Positions 25,744-33,166 of a DNA stretch of 64,000 bases are shown here, one piece after another. Under the pieces are notes generated by a model. It did no database searches, had not been told where the DNA came from, and saw only the letters and a program-made list of their open reading frames with translations. A program made the position numbers and the translations under genes. Within the stretch, counting starts at the first letter, position 1. Each line of letters starts with the position of its first letter. The stretch is taken from positions 372,001-436,000 of the forward strand of contig NZ_CP100001.1 in the NCBI RefSeq assembly GCF_024138165.1, read 5' to 3'. This DNA is from Halorussus vallis. GTDB taxonomy: Archaea; Halobacteriota; Halobacteria; Halobacteriales; Haladaptataceae.

Positions 25744-26148
25744 GAACGAACTCCTCCGTCTGTCGGGTCGGGAAACCGGGTGACCGATTTACTGCGCGCC
25801 GATTACCGGCCGAACCGCCGGAGGCGCTCGGCGACACAGACCACCGGAAGCGCCCGCCCGACCAACCGACAGGGTGGTTTTCGTGAGGGAAGCGAACGAG
25901 AGCTCGTCGGACCGGAGGTCCGACGGTGGACTGAAAGGGGCCGGCCGCTCGCGTCCGAAGGACGTGGTCGCTTCCGACGGGCCACTATTCGACGCTCGCC
26001 GATGGCGAGCGTCGAATATCCCGCAGAACGACCGCGAGCGGGCGGGGGCTTTCGAGGCGGTCATCGTAACGTCGTCGCTTCGCTCTCCCGCCGTTCTGCT
26101 CACGCCACTCCAGCGTACCGGGCGAAAACTAAGTAACAGGCCCCCGTG
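25744..26148. other. Non-coding stretch of 405 bases with hairpins
   Basis: Contains no plausible gene. It carries the branched palindromic element at 25933-26053 and an AT-containing promoter-like segment (AAAACTAAGTAACA, 26126-26139) just before the nitroreductase-like gene. Confidence 0.6.
25933..26053 (+). ncRNA. Candidate structured RNA or extragenic palindromic element
   Basis: An outer stem is formed by GAAAG/CTTTC (25933-25937 with 26049-26053) and CCGCTCGCG/CGCGAGCGG (25945-25953 with 26033-26041), with an internal loop between. Inside are three hairpins: CGTCC-GAA-GGACG (25952-25964), GTCG-CTTC-CGAC (25967-25978) and a 15-bp perfect stem with loop GAT (25986-26018). This resembles a multibranch RNA. 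Strand and transcription are unknown; no promoter is clear. Confidence 0.4.
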
Positions 26149-27429
26149 ATGGACGCCGGAACCATGGGGGAGACAGAGCCGATGCCGAACGACAGAGGGC
26201 GAGAGAAGAGCGGCGGGGAACCCCGAGACGCCGACCGCGACCCAGTACCGACCGAACCCACGGGCGCGCGCGAGCGACCCGGTCGCTCGCGCGCGCCCGG
26301 ACCGCCGTCGAAGGGTTCCGAGCGGTCCCGGTGGTCGTGGCGGCGCAAGTGGGTCGGAAGCGAGCGAGCCTGGAACGTCCCCGAGGCCGCGTTCCCCGTC
26401 GAGGGGTCGATGGAGGAGAAGGCGCGACACCTCCTCCGGTACGCGGTGCTCGCGCCGTCGAGCCACAACACCCAGCCGTGGCTGTTCACCGTCTCGGACG
26501 ACCGGGTCGAGGTGTACGCCGACCGCGACCGCTGGCTGACCGTCGCCGACCCCGACAAGCGCGAACTGTTCCTCAGCGTCGGCGCGGCCCTGGAGAACCT
26601 CCTCGTGGCGGCCGAGCACTTCGGCATGGGCCACGATGTCGAGTACTTCCCGGGAAGCGAGTCGAACCACGCCGCGACCGTCACGCTGAGCGAGCGCGAT
26701 AGGTCGGACGACACCGACGAATCGACCTCGGCTCGCGAGTCGGCGTCGGCCCACGAGTCGGCATCGCCCAACGAATCGTCGCCCCGCGACTCCCGGCTGT
26801 TCGACGCAATTCCCCGCCGCCGGACGAACAGCGGTCGCTACCAGGAGCGGACGATTCCTCGCGAGGATTTGCGGGCGCTCCGAGAGCTCTGCGTCGAGGA
26901 GGACATCGCGGTGCAGTTCGTGACCGACCCCGCCGACAAAGGGGCCGTCGCCGACCTCGTCGAGCGGGCGACCCGCCGTCAGTTCGCCGACCCGGCCTAC
27001 CGGCGCGAACTCGCCCGCTGGGTCGGCCGGGGCGCGTTCGGCGACTCGTTCCCGGAGGCCAAAGTCGGGAAGGTGCTGCTCCGATACCTGAACGTCGGCC
27101 GTCAGCAGGGCCGGAGCGACGCCGCCCTGGTGCGCGACTCGCCCGTGCTCGTGGTGATTCGAACCGTCGGCGACCGCCGCACCGCGTGGGTGCGGGCGGG
27201 GCAGGTCTTCGAGCGGGCGAGTCTGCTGGCGACGGTCCTCGGCCTCCAGACGCACCCGATGAGCGCGCCGCTCGAAGAGCCGGCGCTCCGGCGGGAGCTG
27301 TCGGACCTCCTCGGTGCGGCCGACGACGGACGGGAGTGGCCGCCTCAGCACCTCTTCAGACTCGGCTACGGGAAGACCATCGCCGAACCGTCCCCCCGCC
27401 GGTCGCCCGAGGCGATGCTTCTGGACTGA
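26149..27429 (+). CDS. Nitroreductase-fold (Acg-like) FMN-binding protein
   Basis: 426 residues from the ATG at 26149; a second in-frame ATG at 26164 also fits the promoter-like sequence. Residues 1-75 are a polar, Arg/Pro-rich extension. Then comes EKARHLLRYAVLAPSSHNTQ (the nitroreductase/Acg FMN-binding opening), a Ser/Glu-rich low-complexity insertion at about 185-210 (STSARESASAHESASPNESS), and C-terminal FERASLLATVLGLQTHPMSA. It resembles Acg-type proteins that bind flavin without clear nitroreductase activity. The cytoplasmic role is unknown. Confidence 0.78.
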   Translation: MDAGTMGETEPMPNDRGREKSGGEPRDADRDPVPTEPTGARERPGRSRAPGPPSKGSERSRWSWRRKWVGSERAWNVPEAAFPVEGSMEEKARHLLRYAVLAPSSHNTQPWLFTVSDDRVEVYADRDRWLTVADPDKRELFLSVGAALENLLVAAEHFGMGHDVEYFPGSESNHAATVTLSERDRSDDTDESTSARESASAHESASPNESSPRDSRLFDAIPRRRTNSGRYQERTIPREDLRALRELCVEEDIAVQFVTDPADKGAVADLVERATRRQFADPAYRRELARWVGRGAFGDSFPEAKVGKVLLRYLNVGRQQGRSDAALVRDSPVLVVIRTVGDRRTAWVRAGQVFERASLLATVLGLQTHPMSAPLEEPALRRELSDLLGAADDGREWPPQHLFRLGYGKTIAEPSPRRSPEAMLLD

Positions 27430-27533
27430 GGTCGGTCGATTCGCAAGAGCCAGGCGACAGTCCCCCGGCGTCGTTTCCGTCGGTCGGCGAACCCGCCAGC
27501 GAACTCACGGTCGTGCGACATTCTGCCACACCC

Positions 27534-27541
27534 TTATATAC
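27534..27541 (+). promoter_or_regulatory. TATA box of the HtrA-like protease gene
   Basis: TTATATAC at 27534-27541 is the best TATA match in the gap. It lies 143 bases before the ATG at 27684, so the transcript would have a leader of about 120 bases, long for a haloarchaeon. Confidence 0.5.
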
Positions 27542-27683
27542 CATCGGTCCTAACTTCAGGTGAATCCGGTCATGGGCCGTGATTCGGATTTCGAAATCGG
27601 CCTTCGAAGGTCGAGGCGGCCGCGGCAGGTCGCTTCGATCCCGTTTCGGAGACTCCGGGTCCGACCGGTGACTGGTGGGGAAA

Positions 27684-28961
27684 ATGAGCGAAAAGAGAAC
27701 ACCCGACGAAGAGAAGAGCGGAGTCGAAGTGGGAAGCGAGGACGTAGTGGAAAGCCAAAGTAGAGCAGATAACGAGGGCGAGGCGAAGAGCGAAGTCGAA
27801 GCGGAAAACGAGATCGAGGCCGAGAACGGAACCGAAAGCGAAGCCCAACCCGAAAGCGGAGCAGAGCCGAAGACCCGATTCGCGGAGGATCGGACGTACG
27901 AACGGCTGTACGAGGAGGCGATTCCGTCGGTCGTCTCGGTTTACGTGACCGCCGAAACCGACTTCCGTCGGTCCGACCGCGACGGTCCCGGCGGCGGGAA
28001 CCCCGGGCACCCGCCCGAGGGACCGCGACGGTCGGGGGCGGGGTCGGGATTCGTCTACGACGACGAGGGGCACCTCGTCACGAACCAGCACGTCGTCTCG
28101 CCGCCGCGGCGTCGCGGGCAGTCCCGCGAACGAGCGAGCGCAGTCGGCAGACGCGTCGACGTGCGCTTTAGCGAGGGCGACTGGCGCACGGGGGAGGTCG
28201 TCGGCGTCGACCCCTACACCGACCTCGCGGTGGTGCGCGTCGAGGAACTCCCGGCGTACGCCGACCCGTTGCCGATAGCGGCGTCGAACCCCGCTCCGGG
28301 GCGTCGGGTCGCGGCGCTCGGCAATCCGATGGGCCTCGACGGGACCATCACGAAGGGTATCGTCAGCGGAACGAACCGCGCGACGCCCTCGGGAGCGGGC
28401 TTCACCATCCCCGACGCGATTCAGACCGACGCCGCCATCAACCCCGGCAACAGCGGCGGGCCGCTCGTGACGACTCGCGGCGAAGTCGTCGGCGTCAACC
28501 GCGCCAAGCAGGGCGAGAACATCGGCTTCGCCGTCTCGCCCGACATCGTGAACCGCGTCGTTCCCGAACTCATCGCGGACGGGGCGTACCGCCACTCCTA
28601 CCTCAACGTCCGGACCGTCGACGTGTCGCCGACGGTCGCGGAGGCGAACCGGCTCGACGAACCGGCCGGCGTTCTGGTCGTGGACGTCCGCCTCGGTCCA
28701 GCTAGTGGGGGGCTGAGAGGCTGTCGCGGTAGTCGCGTCGTTCGAGGGCGCGACGTGCCGGTCGGCGGCGACGTCATCGTCGGCGTCGATGGCCGACCGG
28801 TTCGCTCCCACGAGGAACTGACGCGGTATCTCATCACCGAGACGTCGCCCGACGAGTCGGTCTCGGTCGATCTGATTCGGGACGGCGAGCGACTGACCGA
28901 GCGAGTCACCCTCGCCGAGCGCCCGCGTCCGGGCACCGGCGGACACGTTCCGGTGCGGTGA
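27684..28961 (+). CDS. HtrA/DegP-type serine protease with PDZ domain
   Basis: 425 residues from MSEKRTPDEE. Residues 1-68 are an acidic low-complexity segment rich in Glu/Ser/Asn, without a signal peptide. The trypsin-like domain has a complete triad: His136 (TNQHVV), Asp180 (TDLAVV) and Ser257 (NPGNSGGPL). A C-terminal PDZ domain (about 310-405) contains an unusual Gly/Arg-rich stretch (GGLRGCRGSRVVRGRDVPVG) in its peptide-binding part. Homologues degrade or refold damaged proteins. Absence of a signal suggests a cytoplasmic role. It lies just upstream of the origin region. Confidence 0.88.
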   Translation: MSEKRTPDEEKSGVEVGSEDVVESQSRADNEGEAKSEVEAENEIEAENGTESEAQPESGAEPKTRFAEDRTYERLYEEAIPSVVSVYVTAETDFRRSDRDGPGGGNPGHPPEGPRRSGAGSGFVYDDEGHLVTNQHVVSPPRRRGQSRERASAVGRRVDVRFSEGDWRTGEVVGVDPYTDLAVVRVEELPAYADPLPIAASNPAPGRRVAALGNPMGLDGTITKGIVSGTNRATPSGAGFTIPDAIQTDAAINPGNSGGPLVTTRGEVVGVNRAKQGENIGFAVSPDIVNRVVPELIADGAYRHSYLNVRTVDVSPTVAEANRLDEPAGVLVVDVRLGPASGGLRGCRGSRVVRGRDVPVGGDVIVGVDGRPVRSHEELTRYLITETSPDESVSVDLIRDGERLTERVTLAERPRPGTGGHVPVR

Positions 28962-29012
28962 GGGCGATGCGGTAAGGACGGTGCGGTGAGTCGATGATGT
29001 GAGTCGTTCGTC

Positions 29013-29032
29013 CACCCCATCGTTTCCGCTGT
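29013..29032 (+). repeat. ORB-like origin repeat 1
   Basis: CACCCCATCGTTTCCGCTGT, the consensus form, forward orientation. Confidence 0.85.
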
Positions 29033-29172
29033 CCATAACGGAGCGTCGGGCGAGTTTTCGGGGAGTGTCTCTACGGGGTCACAGAGTGGATCACCGGTCG
29101 AAGCGTCGATTGGACTGTGGATAGATCCGTCGAAGCACCGAGTCGTTTCTGTGGATTCGGCGTTTTCGAAAC

Positions 29173-29192
29173 GACCCCGTTGTTTCCGATGT
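29173..29192 (+). repeat. Degenerate ORB-like repeat
   Basis: GACCCCGTTGTTTCCGATGT; matches the consensus at most positions, forward orientation. Confidence 0.5.
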
Positions 29193-29391
29193 TTTCGTAC
29201 AGTAACGGGCGGAACAAGGCTGAGAAGTGGTATAAGATTCGGAGACGGAGGCGAAAGCAAACGGTAGTGACGGAAGGATAGACAGAGGAAGAGGAGCGCA
29301 AGCGGGAATGGACGATGTCCAGAGATTTTCACCAGCGGTGGGGCGACACCAGCGATGGGGCGACACCAACGGCGAGACGGTGGAAAGAGCC

Positions 29392-29411
29392 GACACCACT
29401 GTTTCCGCTGT
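29392..29411 (+). repeat. ORB-like origin repeat 2
   Basis: GACACCACTGTTTCCGCTGT, forward orientation, with the C-run reduced. Confidence 0.7.
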
Positions 29412-29462
29412 CCGTTACCGACGGTCTATCCCAGTGTTGACGGTGAGAGACGGAGAGTTGAC

Positions 29463-29506
29463 GGACACCCACCCCACTGTTTCCGCTGTCCTGAAGACGA
29501 GAGGGA
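29463..29506 (+). repeat. ORB 3 within a 44-bp direct repeat (copy A)
   Basis: The ORB core is CACCCCACTGTTTCCGCTGT at 29470-29489. The surrounding 44 bases (from GGACACCC to GAGAGGGA) recur at 29544-29587 with two base differences. Confidence 0.85.
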
Positions 29507-29543
29507 GGTGGTCGAAGTGAGGAGGTGGGACTGGGACGTAATT

Positions 29544-29587
29544 GGACACCCACCCCATCGTTTCCGCTGTCCTGAAGACGAGAGGGA
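29544..29587 (+). repeat. ORB 4 within a 44-bp direct repeat (copy B)
   Basis: The ORB core is CACCCCATCGTTTCCGCTGT at 29551-29570, 81 bases after copy A. It is the last forward-orientation ORB before the AT-rich core. Confidence 0.85.
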
Positions 29588-29699
29588 AGACGGTGGTGAC
29601 GAACCGCAGGGAGAGGTGTCGATCGTCGAACGGTTGGGGAAAACAGAGGAAACGGCGGGGTCGAAGTGGCGAAGAGGACCGAAATAATCCGATAGCGAG

Positions 29700-29930
29700 C
29701 CGGTGTACGGTGAATCAAGGGAATGGTGAATCGTAGATTCAGCGAACCACGAATGCTCTTTGGAGTATATGGACTCGGATTAGTGTCTTCGGTGATACTA
29801 TCTATCTCCAACTTACACGGACTACCTCGCCTATATAGTCGAAGTAGTCTATTTGCACTACGGATTTGGTTTTTCACCTTACCACATAAAGCTTTCCGTT
29901 TCAAAAGAGTTTCACACCGCCACCCCTCCC
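29700..29930. other. AT-rich core, candidate duplex-unwinding element
   Basis: Markedly richer in A/T than the rest of the window (for example CCTATATAGTCGAAGTAGTC, ATAAAGCTTTCCG). It lies between forward ORB 4 and reverse ORB 5. A short open frame here encodes a basic, Leu/Phe-rich peptide unlike host proteins and is not called. Confidence 0.7.
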
Positions 29931-29943
29931 TCCCCTACGAAAG

Positions 29944-30006
29944 ACTCCGGAAACGATGGGGTGGGTGTGTCTTTAAGTGAGTCGAGACAGCGGAAACGAC
30001 GCACCG
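29944..30006 (-). repeat. ORB-like repeats 5 and 6, reverse orientation
   Basis: ORB 5 is ACTCCGGAAACGATGGGGTG at 29944-29963, followed by GGTGTGTC as in the forward copies. ORB 6 is ACAGCGGAAACGACGCACCG at 29987-30006. They face the forward repeats across the AT-rich core. Confidence 0.8.
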
Positions 30007-30075
30007 CGCTCTTCCACCGAATCCATAAGTACGTTTGGGACAGAAGAAACAGCGGACGGGCCAGTCGACGCCAGT

Positions 30076-30084
30076 CTTTATAAC
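30076..30084 (+). promoter_or_regulatory. TATA box of orc1/cdc6
   Basis: CTTTATAAC lies 23-31 bases before the ATG at 30107, implying a leaderless transcript. ORB 6 ends 70 bases upstream, so origin binding by Orc1 could affect its own promoter. Confidence 0.65.
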
Positions 30085-30106
30085 CCCTTCCGTTCAATCA
30101 GGGGGC

Positions 30107-31348
30107 ATGTCATCGTTCAGTTTCGACCGGGACAACTCCCTCTATAAAAACCGGGACGCGCTCTTGGAGGAGTACACCCCGAACAATCTCGTCGGGCGGG
30201 ACGACGAACTCGAGGAGTACCACGCCGCGCTCCAGCCGATAATCAACGGCGAGGCGCCCTCGAACATCTTCCTGTACGGCAAGAGCGGCGTGGGGAAGAC
30301 GGCCGCGACCCGGTTCCTCCTGAATCGACTGCAGGACGACGCCGCGAAGTACGACGATATCTCGCTCGACGTCATCGAGATCAACTGCGACGGCCTCAAC
30401 TCGAGTTACCAAGTGGCCGTCCGCCTGGTCAACACGCTTCGGGACCCCTCGTCTCAGATCAGCAACACCGGCTACCCGCAGGCGCAGGTCTACAGTTTCC
30501 TCTGGGAGGAACTCGACCAGCTCGGCGGCACCATCATCGTCGTGCTGGACGAGGTCGACCACATCAACGACAACTCCATCCTCTACCAGATTCCGCGCGC
30601 CCGGAGCAACGGCTACCTCGAAGACGCCAAGATCGGCCTCATCGGTATCTCCAACGACCTCTCGTTCCGCGACTCGCTGTCGGCGAAGGTTCGCTCGTCG
30701 CTGTGCGAGAAGGAAGTCTCGTTCCCGCCGTACGACGCCACCGAACTCCAGAAGGTCCTCAGCCAGCGCGAGCAGGTCGCCTTCCACGAGGGGGCGCTCG
30801 CCGAGGACGTGATTCCGCTCTGTGCCGCCTACGGCGCCCAGGACGCCGGTGACGCCCGCCAGGCGCTCGACCTCCTGCTCGAAGCGGGCGATCTCGCCCG
30901 GAAGGAGGCGGTCGAACAGGTCATCAACCACCACGTCCAGGAAGCCCGCGAGAAACTCGAACGCGACCGCATCATGGAGGGGGTCGCCGACCTGACCGAA
31001 CACGCCCGACTCATCCTCTACGCGCTGACCTCCCTGGAAGCCGAGGAGAACACCCCCGCGCGCTCGCGCGACATCCGCCCGCGCTACGAGCAACTGTGCA
31101 ACCACGTCGGCACCGAACCGCTCACCAGTCGCCGGATGCGCGACCATCTCGCCGACCTCGCGATGCTCGGGGTCATCTCCTCGACCGAGAAGAACGAGGG
31201 GATGTCGGGCGGGAAGTACCGCGAACACGCCCTCAAACAGGACCTCCAACTGGTCGTCAGTGCGCTCGAAGAAACAATCGAGTTCGCGGGCGTCCACGAG
31301 AGCATCCGACCCTACTACCAGTCGACCTTCGACGAAGTCGAGAACTAA
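30107..31348 (+). CDS. orc1/cdc6: Orc1/Cdc6 family replication initiator
   Basis: 413 residues from MSSFSFDRDN; the longer open frame upstream crosses the promoter. AAA+ domain: Walker A GKSGVGKT (58-65), Walker B LDEVDH (147-152), sensor-2 region AQDAGDARQALDLL. The C-terminal winged helix (about 310-400: RYEQLCNHVGTEPLTSRRMR, LADLAMLGVISS) binds the ORB repeats. The protein recognises the origin and loads the MCM helicase. It sits directly between two groups of ORB-like repeats, so it is very likely the initiator of this origin. Confidence 0.95.
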   Translation: MSSFSFDRDNSLYKNRDALLEEYTPNNLVGRDDELEEYHAALQPIINGEAPSNIFLYGKSGVGKTAATRFLLNRLQDDAAKYDDISLDVIEINCDGLNSSYQVAVRLVNTLRDPSSQISNTGYPQAQVYSFLWEELDQLGGTIIVVLDEVDHINDNSILYQIPRARSNGYLEDAKIGLIGISNDLSFRDSLSAKVRSSLCEKEVSFPPYDATELQKVLSQREQVAFHEGALAEDVIPLCAAYGAQDAGDARQALDLLLEAGDLARKEAVEQVINHHVQEAREKLERDRIMEGVADLTEHARLILYALTSLEAEENTPARSRDIRPRYEQLCNHVGTEPLTSRRMRDHLADLAMLGVISSTEKNEGMSGGKYREHALKQDLQLVVSALEETIEFAGVHESIRPYYQSTFDEVEN

Positions 31349-31353
31349 TCCCT

Positions 31354-31412
31354 TCTCCTCTCCTCTCCTCTCCTCTCCTCTCCTCTCCTCTCCTCTCCTC
31401 TCCTCTCCTCTC
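31354..31412 (+). repeat. (TCTCC)n pentanucleotide tandem repeat
   Basis: Eleven full units of TCTCC plus a partial one, without interruption, starting six bases after the orc1/cdc6 stop. It is a pure pyrimidine strand. Confidence 0.95.
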
Positions 31413-31490
31413 TACCTGTCCGACGACCAGCTTCCCTCGTCTCGCTTCGCCTCGTCGCCCGAAACCAATTACGTGTCACTCCGTTCGTCG

Positions 31491-31556
31491 AACCCCGCGA
31501 TTTCCGCTGTCGTCAGGGGACGGACTCCTCGGGAGGACAGCGGAAATTCCGGGGTC
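31491..31556. repeat. Facing pair of ORB-like repeats (7 and 8)
   Basis: Forward AACCCCGCGATTTCCGCTGT (31491-31510) and reverse ACAGCGGAAATTCCGGGGTC (31537-31556) form an inverted pair with 26 bases between. Confidence 0.7.
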
Positions 31557-31670
31557 GGACCCGACGCTGACGCTGGATAGAATGTCTCTATGGCCTCTAC
31601 TCGCTATTTTTCGTTCTCTTGCTACCTCGACTCGTTTCGCCGCGGGTTTCCACCGCTCCGTCGAGCCGAG

Positions 31671-31793
31671 ACAGCGGAAACGGTGGTGTCTGACGCGGTC
31701 GAGTACGCTCGTCGATCGCGGTCGACGGCTCGGTCGAATCCGAAACAGCGGAAACCATGGAGTCCGGCGATAAACAGCGGAAACGATGGAGTG
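31671..31793 (-). repeat. ORB-like repeats 9-11, reverse orientation
   Basis: ACAGCGGAAACGGTGGTGTC (31671-31690), ACAGCGGAAACCATGGAGTC (31745-31764) and ACAGCGGAAACGATGGAGTG (31774-31793). Confidence 0.75.
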
Positions 31794-31894
31794 GACTGGC
31801 GGCCTTTCGCTCGGCGGAAGACCGCCAGCTGACACTCGGACCGATTCGCTCTAATAGGGACTCGGGCGGCCGAGAAGTCCGTACGTGGGGTTAA

Positions 31895-32040
31895 ACAGCG
31901 GAAACGGCGGAGTGGGGAACAGCGGAAACGGTGGTGTAACCGCCTTCTCGATTCTCGCTGGTTTCTCCCCTCGACAGTGGACGAGTCGCGAGCGACGTCT
32001 CCAGCCACCGCCGGCGGTAAACAGCGGAAATCGCGGGGTT
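31895..32040 (-). repeat. ORB-like repeats 12-14, reverse orientation
   Basis: ACAGCGGAAACGGCGGAGTG (31895-31914), ACAGCGGAAACGGTGGTGTA (31919-31938) and ACAGCGGAAATCGCGGGGTT (32021-32040). The first two are only four bases apart. Confidence 0.75.
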
Positions 32041-32223
32041 CGGTCGGAGGACGGCGTCGGACCCGCCCGCGACGCCAAGCATCGAGTCGAGTTCGGTGGG
32101 TTAGGCGAATCAGGTGCGTCGATTACGTTGACGGAAAGAGGGAACATCGACGAGGAGAACGACAGTATCGGCAGGCGGTACACCGTCGGCGGTGGGTGCC
32201 CGACACCCGAAGGAGACGCGGCG

Positions 32224-33033
32224 TCAGTTCCCGTGTTCGACTTCCAGCAGTCTGGACCCGCAGTCGCCGCAACTGACCGCCACGACGTCCATCGTCCGAC
32301 AGCAGGACTCGACGGTTTCCTGGTCCATCTCGATCTCGCCGCCGCAGTCGGGGCAGTCGTCGAGGAAGATTCGCAGGCCGCTCAGCACGCGACTCTGGTT
32401 CGTCACCGTCAGGGCGTCCCAGTCGGGGTATCGTTCTTCGAGCACCTTCGCCGCGGCGAGGTCGGCCACCAGCGCGGCGCGGGACTCCCACTGGCCGAGT
32501 CGGCCGCCGTCGTACCGCGCGACAAGCGCCTCGTCGTGCTCCTCGAACGAGAGTTTCTCCTCGTCGACGTCGAGGACGGCGCTCAGGTCGCTCTTCTCGG
32601 TTTCGCCCTCCCGTATCGCCTCGATGTGGTCGTCCCACTCGGCGCGGAACGACTCGTCGAGGCAGAGGTCGTCCATCTCCGCGCACGGTTCGACCGCGCC
32701 CGCCTCCGCCAGCACCTCCTCGGGTTCGCGCTCCTCCGCGCCGACCTCCGGCGTCTCGATTTCGTGCTTGTCGAACTTCGCGAGGAGCCAGTCCGGGAAG
32801 TACTTCTTCGTGAGCGACGGGGTTCCCGGGACGAGATAGCCGCGGAGATAGATGGCCAGCAGGCACGCCCCCAGCACCGGCAGTCCGACCAGCGGCGTGG
32901 CGACGACCGACACCGCGGCGCTCCCGACGACCGCGATGGCCACGTTGACGATGGTGCACGGCGTACATCGGTTCTCTCCGGTGTACTCCGGTTGTTGAAG
33001 CCGCTCGATCAGGCCGGTGGACTGGGTACTCAT
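32224..33033 (-). CDS. Membrane protein with C-terminal zinc ribbon
   Basis: 269 residues from MSTQSTGLIERL (cat at 33031-33033). An N-terminal CTPC-containing segment (about residues 24-27) leads into a hydrophobic hairpin (about 28-62: VNVAIAVVGSAAVSVVATPL, LPVLGACLLAIYLRG). A long soluble region carries an acidic stretch. The C-terminus has CPDCGGEIEMDQETVESCC and CGDCGSRLLEV, together a likely zinc ribbon. I do not recognise the family. It is the first gene beyond the origin cluster, transcribed toward it; a link to replication is positional only. Confidence 0.7.
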   Translation of the reverse strand: MSTQSTGLIERLQQPEYTGENRCTPCTIVNVAIAVVGSAAVSVVATPLVGLPVLGACLLAIYLRGYLVPGTPSLTKKYFPDWLLAKFDKHEIETPEVGAEEREPEEVLAEAGAVEPCAEMDDLCLDESFRAEWDDHIEAIREGETEKSDLSAVLDVDEEKLSFEEHDEALVARYDGGRLGQWESRAALVADLAAAKVLEERYPDWDALTVTNQSRVLSGLRIFLDDCPDCGGEIEMDQETVESCCRTMDVVAVSCGDCGSRLLEVEHGN

Positions 33034-33166
33034 ATCGTGATAGTCTGATCTTTCATCAACATATATTTGTCGGTGAACAAAACCGGGCGATTCCACGTTT
33101 GGCCACGAAAACGATGGCCCCGTTTCGACGACCGACGCTCGAAATCGAAGAAGAGAACGCCGGGTT

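Larger units (their letters stand above)
28962..30106. other. oriC: Replication origin region upstream of orc1/cdc6
   Basis: 1145 bases without genes. It carries seven ORB-like repeats (28962-30006) and an AT-rich core (about 29700-29930). Repeats left of the core point one way (CACCCCATCGTTTCCGCTGT) and those right of it the other (ACAGCGGAAACGATGGGGTG). Inverted ORBs around a duplex-unwinding element next to an orc1/cdc6 gene is the known architecture of haloarchaeal origins. Confidence 0.85.
31349..32223. other. Non-coding region downstream of orc1/cdc6 with second ORB cluster
   Basis: 875 bases without a credible gene: open frames here are Arg/Ser-rich shadows. It contains the pentanucleotide tract at 31354-31412 and eight ORB-like repeats between 31491 and 32040, nearly all reverse orientation. 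Confidence 0.75.

Noticed and set aside
27466-27490. Possible further ORB repeat upstream of the protease gene
   Set aside because: CCCCGGCGTCGTTTCCGTCG shares only the GTTTCCG core with the consensus and lies 1.5 kb from the cluster.
29723-29980. 85-codon open frame inside the origin core
   Set aside because: It lies in the AT-rich unwinding candidate, crosses an ORB repeat, and the product is basic and unlike haloarchaeal proteins.
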